Notes: generated by a model from the letters alone, not told the origin. Counted from the stretch's first letter, positions 9,163 through 17,877 are shown. The stretch is 35,720 nt of DNA from Opitutales bacterium (GCA_016928295.1 JAFGLA010000089.1:1-35720); one strand, 5' to 3'. Numbers and translations are program-made.

Positions 9163-10740
9163 ATGGAAGATGATTGTCATTTCACCATGCCTACGCCTGT
9201 TGATGCGAAACCCAGAATGCTCTTTTTCAACGGGCCGTGGGATTTCCTCAGCGAGAAGTTGTGCAAGGCCCATCTGGAGCCGCTCACGCGGCTGTTGCAG
9301 CAGGACTTTGAAGTCATTTCCGTGCAGGGGGACTGCGATTTCGCCGCAGAGGTTGATAAACACAGACCTGACATCGCGCTTTTCTGCCCCAGTTTCGAGT
9401 GTCCCAACGAACCTTCGCGCACGATAATCAACACCGACAGCCATCCCGAACTGCCGCGCTTGGGCTACATGTGGCGCGACTCGTTCACCTCAACTCGCTT
9501 GCGTATCCTTTGTGATTTCGATCGCTGGGGCGTGCAGCAGATTTTTGCCCCGTTTCGCAAGTCCGAGGTCGGCGGCATGATGCCCAACATCATGTATCTG
9601 CCATACTGGTACGATCCGCACCAGTTTCGCGATCGCGGACTGGAGAAGGAAATACCGGTGTTTCTCTTCGGTGCAGGCTGGCTTGGCGGCAACGTCCTCT
9701 ATCCGTGGCGGGGCAAGGTAGGCACCTCGCTTCTGCCCAAAGTTCCATGTCTTCACGCGCCCTCGCTGGGCAATACAAGGGAGCACAAAGAGCGTATGGT
9801 CGGCGAGGAATGCGCCCGTATGCTCAACCGCAGCTTTTTTTCGCCAGCCTGCGGCACAATCGGGCACCTTCTGACCTGCAAGATGATCGAGATTCCGGCT
9901 TCGCGCTGTTGTCTTATAACGCAGGACATCAAGATGACCCGCGCTGTAGGTTTTCAGGACGGGGTCAACTGCGTGATGACAGATGGCGACAATGTGGTGC
10001 AGCGCGTCAACGAATTGCTGGACGATCCTGAGCGCCTGCGTGCCATTACCGACGCCGGACATCGCCTTGTGACCGAACGGCATGGTTCCGCCCAGCGGCG
10101 CATGTTCCGCGAGTGGTACGACCTTTGGAAACTGCGCAAACCCTCGCAGCGCATCGTTCAGGACGATCCGTTCAAGCCACTGCGCCTTGCCGAAGCGGCC
10201 GAGCCTGAACCTGCCGATCCACACGCCGACAGCCCGCTGCACGAGATGGTGCTGGAAGGATACCGCCTTCTGGACGATGGGCAGTACGACGCGGCGATGG
10301 AGCCTTTCAAGCAAGCCACGCATTTTGTCCCCTACCACAGCGAGGCATTGCTGGGCCTTGGCATCTGTCTTATGCACAAGAAGCAGTGGGCGGAAGCTAC
10401 CAAGCCGCTGTTGCACAACGTCGGGTTTCTTCAGATCATGCACTCGCCCGTTCAGGATCCGGTCAGCATCGCCTTGGCCGCAATGGCTTGCATACGTGCG
10501 GACCGTGTCCGCGACGCGCTGGGCATTCTTTCGCTGCAAGCGCACCTGCATCATCCCGCAGTTGACGCCGCTCGCGAGATTGCTCGCGCTTTGCTCCCCC
10601 AGCGTGCCGAACAGCCGCCCTTGAACAATGTCGATCGCTCGGGTCGCATCGACATCAAGACTCTGCATTTGCTGCCCCTTATGGATTTCCCCGCCTGGGT
10701 GCGTTATCTTGTATCTCTGATGGGGTTGAGCCTCAAATAA
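9163..10740 (+). CDS. CgeB-like glycosyltransferase with C-terminal TPR-like region
   Basis: About 525 residues. The N-terminal third (MLFFNGPWDFLSEKL...) resembles the DUF3880/CgeB-type Rossmann half. Residues about 230-330 resemble the Glyco_trans_1_2 domain: a conserved EIPASRCCLITQD stretch is followed by a helix with DGDNVVQRVNELLDDPERLRAITDAGHRLVTERH, the usual sugar-nucleotide half of GT-B enzymes. After about residue 355, LHEMVLEGYRLLDDGQYDAAMEPFKQA and the next helical pair look like one or two TPR repeats. Donor and acceptor are not predictable. The context (a CDP-sugar operon 124 bases downstream) suggests transfer of a deoxysugar to a surface glycan or flagellin. Start is uncertain: TTG 9151 has GAGG 11 bases upstream, ATG 9163 has AAAGGG abutting it, and ATG 9187 is also in frame. 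Confidence 0.7.
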   Translation: MEDDCHFTMPTPVDAKPRMLFFNGPWDFLSEKLCKAHLEPLTRLLQQDFEVISVQGDCDFAAEVDKHRPDIALFCPSFECPNEPSRTIINTDSHPELPRLGYMWRDSFTSTRLRILCDFDRWGVQQIFAPFRKSEVGGMMPNIMYLPYWYDPHQFRDRGLEKEIPVFLFGAGWLGGNVLYPWRGKVGTSLLPKVPCLHAPSLGNTREHKERMVGEECARMLNRSFFSPACGTIGHLLTCKMIEIPASRCCLITQDIKMTRAVGFQDGVNCVMTDGDNVVQRVNELLDDPERLRAITDAGHRLVTERHGSAQRRMFREWYDLWKLRKPSQRIVQDDPFKPLRLAEAAEPEPADPHADSPLHEMVLEGYRLLDDGQYDAAMEPFKQATHFVPYHSEALLGLGICLMHKKQWAEATKPLLHNVGFLQIMHSPVQDPVSIALAAMACIRADRVRDALGILSLQAHLHHPAVDAAREIARALLPQRAEQPPLNNVDRSGRIDIKTLHLLPLMDFPAWVRYLVSLMGLSLK

Positions 10741-10864
10741 TCTATACCACACTCTCTCATGACGGTGCCACCGTTCGAGCGGCTATACATGCGTCGCATA
10801 TGGCGGCGTTTCTATCCGTGTTGAAAATCACATCACTTCAATCTCCAACAGCCAGATTATTGCC

Positions 10865-11647
10865 ATGAAAGTCGTCATTCTTTGCGGTGGAAAAGGAACC
10901 CGTCTGCGTGAAGAGACCGAGTACAGGCCCAAGGTGATGCTGCCCATCGGCGGCAGGCCCATCCTGTGGCACATCATGAAATACTACTCCTGCTTCGGGC
11001 ACGACGAGTTCATCCTCTGCCTCGGCTACAAGGGAGAGATGATCAAGGAGTTCTTCCGCAACTACCGTTGGAACACCTGCGATGTAACGATCCCGCTCGG
11101 CAGCCCGAATCTTGCCCGCTTCAACAACCGCCATTCGGAGGAAAACTGGACCGTGACGCTGGCCGACACGGGCGAGGAGTCCATGACGGCCTACCGTGTG
11201 CGTTCCGTCCGTTCATACATACCGGAGGGCGAACCCTTTCTGCTGACCTACGGAGACGGCCTTTCGACGATCGACATCAACACCTGCATTCAGGAGCACG
11301 AGCGTTCCGGGCAGGTATGCACAATTTCCGCCGTTCACCCATCCGGTCGCTTCGGCGCGTTGAGTATCGACGACAAGGGTGACATCCACACCTTTGACGA
11401 AAAGCCACAGTCCGACGCCTCTTTCATCAACGGCGGCTACATGGTTTGCAAGCACGAGATGTTTAACTACCTGCCCGACGACCCAAGCGTGATGCTGGAG
11501 CGCGAGCCGATGATGAACCTTGTGGCCGACAAGCAGTTGCATTCCTTCCGCCACAGCGGGTTCTGGCACCCGATGGACACCTACAAGGAGCACCAGTACC
11601 TCAACGCTCTCTGGGCCAGCGGCAAGGCTCCTTGGAAAATCTGGTAA
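10865..11647 (+). CDS. rfbF: Glucose-1-phosphate cytidylyltransferase
   Basis: Makes CDP-glucose from CTP and glucose-1-phosphate, the entry to CDP-linked 3,6-dideoxyhexoses. The protein has 260 residues, the usual family length. The N-terminal nucleotidyltransferase signature CGGKGTRLREET is followed by RPKVMLPIGGRPILWHIMK, typical of RfbF/AscA rather than of UDP- or dTDP-glucose enzymes. Further family segments are YGDGLSTID and HPSGRFGAL and, near the end, GFWHPMDTYKEHQYLN. It is the first gene of a tight same-strand series (gaps 36, 9 and 13 bases to the next three genes). The ATG lacks a good Shine-Dalgarno sequence. Confidence 0.95.
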   Translation: MKVVILCGGKGTRLREETEYRPKVMLPIGGRPILWHIMKYYSCFGHDEFILCLGYKGEMIKEFFRNYRWNTCDVTIPLGSPNLARFNNRHSEENWTVTLADTGEESMTAYRVRSVRSYIPEGEPFLLTYGDGLSTIDINTCIQEHERSGQVCTISAVHPSGRFGALSIDDKGDIHTFDEKPQSDASFINGGYMVCKHEMFNYLPDDPSVMLEREPMMNLVADKQLHSFRHSGFWHPMDTYKEHQYLNALWASGKAPWKIW

Positions 11648-11683
11648 GCGCCGTCATCTGCAAACTGAAAACCCTCCCTACAC

Positions 11684-12799
11684 ATGTTGCAAGCGGCACA
11701 GTTCAGCGACGCCTTCCGCGGGAAGCGCGTGCTCGTCACCGGACACACCGGCTTCAAAGGCTCGTGGCTCTGCGAATGGCTGCTCGCTCTTGGCGCCGAA
11801 GTTGCGGGTCTGGCGCTTGAGCCGCCAACAACTCCCTCGCTATTCGAGCAACTTGGGCTTGCCGAGCGACTGGCGGATCACCGTGTCGATGTGCGAGATC
11901 TGGAGTCCGTATGCGCGTTGGTTGACGCTTTCCGGCCTGACTTTGTGTTCCACCTCGCAGCGCAGCCCCTAGTGCGCCTCTCATACACGGAACCTGTTAG
12001 CACCTTTGCAACGAACGTGATGGGTACCATCCACGTGATGGAGGCTCTGCGACGCGCCAAACGCCCCTGCATCGCCGTTCTGATAACCACTGACAAGTGT
12101 TACGAAAACCGCGAATGGCTCTACGGTTACAGGGAAGAAGACCCGATGGGCGGGCACGACCCTTACAGCGCATCGAAGGGTGCGGCGGAGATCGCCATAT
12201 CATCCTACCGGCGCTCCTTTTTTGCTGGCGACTCCCGTCACGTTCTAATTGCCTCGGCACGGGCGGGTAACGTGATCGGCGGCGGCGACTGGGCGAGCGA
12301 TCGCATCGTGCCGGACTGTATGCGCAGCCTCGCCGCCGGAGCGCCTATTGTCGTGCGCAACCCCTCATCAACAAGGCCCTGGCAGCACGTGCTGGAACCT
12401 CTCGGCGGATACCTCGTTTTGGCGGCGGAAATAGACGCCGCGCGCGCAGCGGGCGACGAGCAACGCCTCGATGCCCTGTGTTCGGGGTTTAACTTCGGAC
12501 CCGTTCTCGATTCCAACCGCAAGGTGGGGGAACTGGTCCGAGAAATATTGCGCCACTGGCCGGGTTCGTGGACGGACGGCTCCGCTCCCGGGCAATTGCA
12601 CGAGGCTGGCAAACTGAACCTTTCAATTGATAAAGCATGGCACATGCTCGGCTGGAGTCCGCACTGGAGCTTTGCCGAGTGCGTTGCGCGGACCGTCGTT
12701 TGGTACCGTTCCGCGCACGAGAATCCCGATAGCGCGCTTGAGCTGACGCGCGCACAACTGAGTGCGTATCAAGCCTGCATGTTTGGCAAGCAACCGTAA
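11684..12799 (+). CDS. rfbG: CDP-glucose 4,6-dehydratase
   Basis: NAD-dependent short-chain dehydrogenase/reductase that converts CDP-glucose to CDP-4-keto-6-deoxyglucose. The protein has 371 residues. The cofactor motif GHTGFKG is at 20-26, the catalytic pair is Tyr161 and Lys165 in DPYSASKGAAE, and the substrate-contact TTDKCYEN segment precedes it (135-142). RAGNVIGGGDW and the RPWQHVLEPLGGYL region are typical of RfbG/AscB. Its place between rfbF and rfbH confirms the assignment. The ATG at 11684 starts 36 bases after rfbF. Confidence 0.95.
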   Translation: MLQAAQFSDAFRGKRVLVTGHTGFKGSWLCEWLLALGAEVAGLALEPPTTPSLFEQLGLAERLADHRVDVRDLESVCALVDAFRPDFVFHLAAQPLVRLSYTEPVSTFATNVMGTIHVMEALRRAKRPCIAVLITTDKCYENREWLYGYREEDPMGGHDPYSASKGAAEIAISSYRRSFFAGDSRHVLIASARAGNVIGGGDWASDRIVPDCMRSLAAGAPIVVRNPSSTRPWQHVLEPLGGYLVLAAEIDAARAAGDEQRLDALCSGFNFGPVLDSNRKVGELVREILRHWPGSWTDGSAPGQLHEAGKLNLSIDKAWHMLGWSPHWSFAECVARTVVWYRSAHENPDSALELTRAQLSAYQACMFGKQP

Positions 12800-12808
12800 G
12801 ACTAAGAC

Positions 12809-14362
12809 ATGGACAACCCCACAGAACTAAAGGCGCGAATCCTCGAACTGGTGCGTGAGTATTCTCGCAGCGTTCACAAGGACAAAGGCCCCGGTGCCAC
12901 GATGACGGACGATTCCTTTACGCCCGGAGTCAGCACAGTGCCCTATGCGGGCCGCGTATTCGATTCCGACGAGGTGGAAGCGGCCGTGTCCTCGATGCTG
13001 GATTTCTGGCTCACCCTCGGCCCGGAAGGTTCCGCCATGGAGGAGGATCTGGCACGCTTCATCGGCGCAAAGCACACACTGCTGGTCAATTCCGGTTCCT
13101 CGGCAAACCTGATCGCCGTGACAACGCTAACCGCGCACGAGTTGCCGCGCGAGCGCCGCATCCTGCCCGGCGACGAGGTCATAACAGCCGCCGCCAGCTT
13201 CCCGACGACCGTCGCGCCCATCCTTCAGAACGGTGCCGTGCCCGTGTTTATCGACGTGGACCCGATTACGGGCAACATATTGCCCGAGCAATTGGAGGCC
13301 GCCTACGTACCCGGCAAGACCAAGGCCGTCATCGTCGCGCACACTCTGGGCAATCCCTTTGATCTGGCACGGATGCTCGATTTCTGCCGTCGCCACAATT
13401 TGTGGCTTATAGAGGACAACTGCGACGCGCTGGGTTGCACCTACTCGATGCCCGTCGAACGCGCTCGCGATCTGGGCCTTGACCATCTTTTTGCCATTGC
13501 GGCAACGGGTTCGCATCCGGTCATCCGCATCGAGAATCTCGGTGGCCGCGAAGTGCTCACCGCGCCAACCGGCAGTTGGGGAGACATTTCCACGCAGTCC
13601 TTCTACCCGCCGCACCACATCACGATGGGCGAGGGAGGTGCGGTCAACATCATCAGCCGCGGCATCCTGAAAAAATACGCCGAAAGTTTCCGCGACTGGG
13701 GGCGCGATTGTTGGTGCGCAAGCGGCCACGACGATACCTGCCACAACCGCTTCGGTTGGAAGCTGGGCGAGTTGCCCCACGGCTACGACCACAAATACAT
13801 ATACAGTCGCATGGGCTACAACCTCAAGCCGCTGGACCCGCAGGCCGCCATTGGCAGGGTGCAGATGCGCAAGTTGCCGGACTTTGTCCTCGCCCGTCAG
13901 CGCAACTGGGAGATTCTGCGCGCAAGTCTGGCCGACTTGGAAGAGTATTTCGACTTCTCCCTGCCTACGCACGCCACGGGTTGGATTGCGCCAGAGGCAC
14001 GCCAAGGGACGGAGTGCTTTAACTGGGACGACAGCGGTTGCCGTAGCGGTTGCTCCTGGTTCGGCTTCATGCTGCGCGTGCGCAGAGCTGCCCCGTTCAG
14101 CCGGACGGACTTCGCGCGCCATCTCGACAAGTGTCACATTGGTAACCGGATGCTTTTTGGCGGCAATCTTGTGCACCAGCCTGCATTCGTGCGCTTGCGC
14201 AAAGATAATCCTGAGGCATTTCGCGTGGCTGCCGATACAAACGGAGCCGATCACATCATGAACGACGCAATATTTCTCGGAACCTACCCGGGCCTGACAG
14301 CGAAAATGATGGATTACACCACGGACGTTATCCACCGTTTCTGCAATAGTTCGGGCATGTGA
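12809..14362 (+). CDS. rfbH: CDP-4-keto-6-deoxyglucose 3-dehydrase (RfbH/AscC/DdhC type, E1)
   Basis: PMP- and [2Fe-2S]-dependent C3 deoxygenation in 3,6-dideoxyhexose synthesis. The fold is that of DegT aminotransferases, but the PLP lysine is replaced by histidine in SFYPPHHITMGEGG (His269), the hallmark of this dehydrase. The cluster cysteines are Cys205, Cys301, Cys303 and Cys311. The last three keep the C-X1-C-X7-C spacing, but the first interval is X95 instead of the X57 of the Yersinia enzyme, so about 38 residues are inserted after DALGCTY (about 212-250). At 517 residues it is long for the family. The reductase partner (RfbI/AscD type) that normally supplies electrons is not in the window. 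The gene is 9 bases after rfbG. Confidence 0.93.
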   Translation: MDNPTELKARILELVREYSRSVHKDKGPGATMTDDSFTPGVSTVPYAGRVFDSDEVEAAVSSMLDFWLTLGPEGSAMEEDLARFIGAKHTLLVNSGSSANLIAVTTLTAHELPRERRILPGDEVITAAASFPTTVAPILQNGAVPVFIDVDPITGNILPEQLEAAYVPGKTKAVIVAHTLGNPFDLARMLDFCRRHNLWLIEDNCDALGCTYSMPVERARDLGLDHLFAIAATGSHPVIRIENLGGREVLTAPTGSWGDISTQSFYPPHHITMGEGGAVNIISRGILKKYAESFRDWGRDCWCASGHDDTCHNRFGWKLGELPHGYDHKYIYSRMGYNLKPLDPQAAIGRVQMRKLPDFVLARQRNWEILRASLADLEEYFDFSLPTHATGWIAPEARQGTECFNWDDSGCRSGCSWFGFMLRVRRAAPFSRTDFARHLDKCHIGNRMLFGGNLVHQPAFVRLRKDNPEAFRVAADTNGADHIMNDAIFLGTYPGLTAKMMDYTTDVIHRFCNSSGM

Positions 14363-14375
14363 TCCACAGCATCCC

Positions 14376-16163
14376 ATGAACAACGCACTGACTGTATATC
14401 GAAGCATCATCACCGAAACATTTTCCTTCCTGAAGGAAACCTGTACGCTCGAAGAGTTGTACACACGCGGCATCCGTTTGGATAAGACAGGCGGTATGTT
14501 GCTTCCGGTGTGCCGCCTGCATCAGGACGATGCGCAGATGATCGCGCTCTTTTCGCAGTGGCGCCGCGAGAACGATTTTGCCTATCCGGGGCGCTTTCAG
14601 GTGACGGACGCGGGAACTGCCTCTTGGCTTCGCGACAAGCTGCTGGCAGTGCCGGACCGCATACTTTTCCTCGTGCAGGACGCGCACGGGCACAACGTGG
14701 GCCACATCGGTTTTGCCAACTGCCTCAATGACGAGGGCTTGATGGAGATCGACAACGTGCTTCGCGGTGTCAAGGAGGGCAATCCCGGCATCATGGCCGA
14801 TGCCCTTTCGTGCATGGTGAAGTGGGCGCGTACGACGCTCTGGCCCGAAGGCTTCTACCTGCGCGTGCTTGCAAGCAACGACCATGCGGTGGCCTTTTAC
14901 CGCAAGCTGGGCCTTGTCGAGACGGGGCGCACTCCGCTTCGCCGCATAGTCTCCGACGCGGGCAGCAACCTTGTCCCACCAGCCGAGGGCGACACCGCAG
15001 CGGCGGACGATCACTTCATTCGTTTCTCTCTGGCAGGTGAGCCTTCCGCGGCGAAAGCCGGTCAGGAGATGATCCTCACTGCGGGGCCGTCGATCTCGCA
15101 GCGTGAGTCCAGCTATGCGTACGACGCGGCCAAATACGGCTGGAACAATCAGTGGAGCAAGTATCTTTCAAGCTTTGAATCGGCGTTTGCCAAATACGTG
15201 GGCGTCAAATACGCGCTTGCCACTTCCAGCGGCACCGGCGCACTGCATCTTTCTCTGGCCGCTCTGGGCATCGGTCCCGGGGACGAGGTGATTGTGCCGG
15301 ACATCACATGGGTGGCCACGGCCAACGCCGTCCTTTACGTGGGGGCCACGCCAATATTTGCCGACATAGACCGTGACACTTGGCTCGTGGATCCCGCCTC
15401 GATAGAAGCGAAGGTCACCCCGCGCACGAAGGCCATCATGGTCGTGCATCTCTACGGACACGCCTGCGATATGGACCGCATCGGTGCCATCGCGCGCAAG
15501 CACGATCTGCACATTGTGGAGGATGCTGCCCCGTCTATCGGAGCGCAGTACAAAGGCCGCCACACGGGCAGCTTCGGTTCTTTCGCATGCTTCAGTTTTC
15601 AGGGGGCCAAACTCTCCGTTACGGGCGAGGGCGGTATGCTCCTGACCAACGACGACCGGCTCTACGAGCGCGCATACGAGATATGGAATCAGGGGCGCAA
15701 CCCCGGTACCTTCTGGATCCGCACGAACGGACTCAAATACAAGATGTCGAACGTGCAAGCCGCAATCGGCCTTGGGCAGCTTGAGCGCATAGATGCATTG
15801 GTTGAGGCCAAGCGTCGCATTTTCCGCTGGTATGAGGAGGGGCTTGACGGCGTCCCGCACCTCGCTCTTTGCCGCGAGCCGGAAGAGACGCGCAGCATTT
15901 ACTGGATGTCCAGCATTTGTCTGGATGAATCCTCGCCCATGTCGCGCGACGAGCTTGCCAAGCACCTGAAGGCACTAAACGTCGATACGCGGCCAGTGTT
16001 TCCGGCCATCAGCCAGTATCCGATCTGGCCGCTGCGCCAGCCGCCGCTGCCCGTTGCCAAGTTTGTGGGGGACCATGCAATGAACCTGCCCTCTGGCGTT
16101 TGTCTCAGTCACGAGCAGGTTCAGTACGTCTGCCGTTGCATCCGCGAGGCTCTTTCATGCTGA
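14376..16163 (+). CDS. Fused GNAT N-acetyltransferase and DegT/PerA-like sugar aminotransferase
   Basis: 595 residues with two domains. Residues about 40-220 are a GNAT acyltransferase (GHIGFANCLNDEGLMEIDNVLRG, then the acyl-CoA loop region, and the C-terminal LRVLASNDHAVAFYRKLGLVETG pattern). Residues about 245-590 are a DegT/DnrJ/EryC1 aminotransferase with ATSSGTGALHL, PDITWVATANAV, the cofactor-stacking VEDAAPSIGA (Asp383) and the PLP lysine Lys412 in FQGAKLSVTGEGG, so unlike RfbH it should transaminate. Expected chemistry is conversion of a 4-keto (or 3-keto) nucleotide sugar to an amino sugar, then N-acylation on the same chain. The aminotransferase half looks closest to perosamine synthetase-like enzymes. 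The ATG is 13 bases after rfbH, and the stop overlaps the next gene by 7 bases. Substrate is unknown. Confidence 0.85.
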   Translation: MNNALTVYRSIITETFSFLKETCTLEELYTRGIRLDKTGGMLLPVCRLHQDDAQMIALFSQWRRENDFAYPGRFQVTDAGTASWLRDKLLAVPDRILFLVQDAHGHNVGHIGFANCLNDEGLMEIDNVLRGVKEGNPGIMADALSCMVKWARTTLWPEGFYLRVLASNDHAVAFYRKLGLVETGRTPLRRIVSDAGSNLVPPAEGDTAAADDHFIRFSLAGEPSAAKAGQEMILTAGPSISQRESSYAYDAAKYGWNNQWSKYLSSFESAFAKYVGVKYALATSSGTGALHLSLAALGIGPGDEVIVPDITWVATANAVLYVGATPIFADIDRDTWLVDPASIEAKVTPRTKAIMVVHLYGHACDMDRIGAIARKHDLHIVEDAAPSIGAQYKGRHTGSFGSFACFSFQGAKLSVTGEGGMLLTNDDRLYERAYEIWNQGRNPGTFWIRTNGLKYKMSNVQAAIGLGQLERIDALVEAKRRIFRWYEEGLDGVPHLALCREPEETRSIYWMSSICLDESSPMSRDELAKHLKALNVDTRPVFPAISQYPIWPLRQPPLPVAKFVGDHAMNLPSGVCLSHEQVQYVCRCIREALSC

Positions 16164-16981
16164 TGACTGGCACACACGCATTTGCCCGTGATATCCGCCG
16201 TGAGGCCGTCAAAATGGTGGCCTTGGCCAACGCGTCGCATGTCGGCGGCGCGCTCTCTATGGCGGACATGCTGGCCGTTCTGTACTGTGGCGTGCTGCGT
16301 GTCGATCCGGCTGCGCCGGAGTGGCCTCAGCGCGACCGCTTTATCCTGAGCAAGGGACATTGCTGCTCATCCCTGTACGCGGCCCTCGCCTTGCGCGGAT
16401 TTTTCCCGATGGAAGAGCTGGAGGACTACGGGAAGGATGGTTCGCGCCTTATGACGCATATCAGCCACAAGGTGCCCGGCGTGGAGTTTTCCACCGGTTC
16501 GTTGGGGCACGGGCTGCCATTTGCCTGCGGCCGCGCGCTGGCGGCAAAGAGGCGCGGGTTTGACTGGCGCACCTTTGTCATGCTGGGAGACGGCGAGATG
16601 GGCGAGGGGTCCAACTGGGAGGCTCTGCTCTTCGGAGCGCAGCACAAACTGGACAACCTCGTAGCATTGATCGATTGCAACGGAATGCAGGGGATGGGCG
16701 AAGTGGACGGTATTCTCTCTCTGGAACCGCTTCCTGCAAAGTTGCGCGCCTTTGGCTGGGATGTCCGCCAGATAGACGGGCACGACCACGGGCAGATTCT
16801 TGCCGCGCTGACGGAGCCAGCCGTTCCCGGAGTGCCGCGCTGCGTCTTGGCTCGTACGGTCAAGGGCAAGGGCGTCAGCTACATGGAAAACCAATTGGCC
16901 TGGCATTACCGTTCGCCAAACGCGGAGCTTTTGGCGCAGGCGCTCGCCGAACTGGAACCGGAGGGAGAGCTGCGCTCATGA
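16157..16981 (+). CDS. Transketolase-like, N-terminal (TPP-binding) subunit
   Basis: About 274 residues matching only the pyrophosphate/TPP-binding half of transketolase. Features are ILSKGHCCSSLYAAL, the FSTGSLGHGLPFACG region, and the thiamine-diphosphate motif GDGEMGEGSNWEA ending in the DCNG segment (LIDCNGMQGMG). The length is right for a dedicated half-enzyme and not a broken gene, because the other half follows immediately and in order. The ATG at 16157 overlaps the upstream stop and has GAGG 7 bases before it. Two-gene transketolases occur in archaea and in bacterial glycan clusters. The position after rfbFGH suggests that it transfers a two-carbon ketol group onto a keto-deoxysugar, but pentose-phosphate metabolism cannot be excluded. 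Confidence 0.88.
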   Translation: MLMTGTHAFARDIRREAVKMVALANASHVGGALSMADMLAVLYCGVLRVDPAAPEWPQRDRFILSKGHCCSSLYAALALRGFFPMEELEDYGKDGSRLMTHISHKVPGVEFSTGSLGHGLPFACGRALAAKRRGFDWRTFVMLGDGEMGEGSNWEALLFGAQHKLDNLVALIDCNGMQGMGEVDGILSLEPLPAKLRAFGWDVRQIDGHDHGQILAALTEPAVPGVPRCVLARTVKGKGVSYMENQLAWHYRSPNAELLAQALAELEPEGELRS

Positions 16982-17877
16982 GGACGACATTCATACAGGA
17001 ACTCTGCTTGCAGGCCCGCCTTCACCCCGAGATCTTTCTCGTTGTGGGCGATTTGGGCTACTCCGTTGTGGAGCCTTTTGCCGACGAGTTCCCGGATCGC
17101 TTTCTCAACGCTGGCATCGCCGAACAGAACATGACCGGCGTCGCTGCGGGACTGGCGGCTGAAGGATACCACGTCTTTACGTATTCCATCGCCAATTTTC
17201 CCACCTTCCGTTGCTTGGAACAGATTCGCAACGACATCGCCTACCATCGCCTGCCTGTGACTGTCGTTTCGGTTGGTGCTGGCTTGGCCTATGGCAGTTT
17301 GGGCTATTCGCACCACGCGGTGCAGGACATCGGCATCTTGCGCCAGATACCGGAGATGAGCATTCTTTCCCCTGCGGACCCGGGCGAGGCACGTGCCTGT
17401 ACTCAGTGGCTTGCGGCGCATCCGTGTCCTTCATACCTGCGCATCGGCAAAGCTGGCGAGGCACGCCTGCACGAAACTGGCGAACTGCGTGCCGGACCGC
17501 TGGAGCTTGTATCCGGCGCCGGAGATTGTGCCATCGTGGCCACTGGCTCTGTCCTAAAGAGTGCGCTGGACGCCCTGCCTGCGCTGGCGGAAAAGGGCAT
17601 CATGCCAGCGGTGTATTCGCTGCCGATGCTTCAGCCTCTGTGCGCCGCTGACCTGACGCCCTTGGCCCGCTACCGCACGGTATTTTCACTGGAAGAGCAC
17701 TTGTTGGCGGGTGGCTTGGCCTCTTTGCTGCGCGAGAACTTGCCCGAGGGCGTGCGTCTTCGCGCAATGGCATTGCCGGATTCGGTTCTTGGCGTAGTAG
17801 GCGGGCAAAAGGCGCTGTGGGCACGCGCCGGGCTTGACGCACCTTCGGTCGCCCGCTGCATAGAGCAGTCTGTTTAG
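16978..17877 (+). CDS. Transketolase-like, C-terminal (Pyr + C-domain) subunit
   Basis: 299 residues from the ATG at 16978, whose ATGA overlaps the stop of the N-terminal subunit gene, so the pair is translationally coupled. The pyrimidine-binding domain (residues about 1-165) has the catalytic-type glutamate in NAGIAEQNMTGVAAGLA and the segment GLAYGSLGYSHHAVQDIG. The C-terminal transketolase domain follows (about 180-299). This arrangement resembles two-component transketolases and the pyruvate-dehydrogenase-E1-like pairs used to attach two-carbon branches to sugars in some antibiotic pathways. It is the last gene of the series, and a stem-loop at 17933-17966 follows. Frame extension upstream to 16675 is only a shadow inside the preceding gene. 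Confidence 0.88.
   Translation: MRTTFIQELCLQARLHPEIFLVVGDLGYSVVEPFADEFPDRFLNAGIAEQNMTGVAAGLAAEGYHVFTYSIANFPTFRCLEQIRNDIAYHRLPVTVVSVGAGLAYGSLGYSHHAVQDIGILRQIPEMSILSPADPGEARACTQWLAAHPCPSYLRIGKAGEARLHETGELRAGPLELVSGAGDCAIVATGSVLKSALDALPALAEKGIMPAVYSLPMLQPLCAADLTPLARYRTVFSLEEHLLAGGLASLLRENLPEGVRLRAMALPDSVLGVVGGQKALWARAGLDAPSVARCIEQSV

Noticed and set aside
9490-10752. Long minus-strand frame opposite the glycosyltransferase
   Set aside because: Antisense shadow; no domain recognised, and it runs through the whole coding strand gene.
13127-14473. Long minus-strand frame opposite rfbH
   Set aside because: Antisense shadow; rfbH has all four cluster cysteines and the active-site histidine.
16675-16977. 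Upstream extension of the transketolase C-terminal subunit
   Set aside because: It lies inside the N-terminal subunit gene in another frame; the ATGA overlap at 16978 gives the proper start.
16157-17877. Transketolase broken by a frameshift
   Set aside because: Each half ends and starts at domain boundaries with a 4-base ATGA overlap, as in known two-subunit transketolases.
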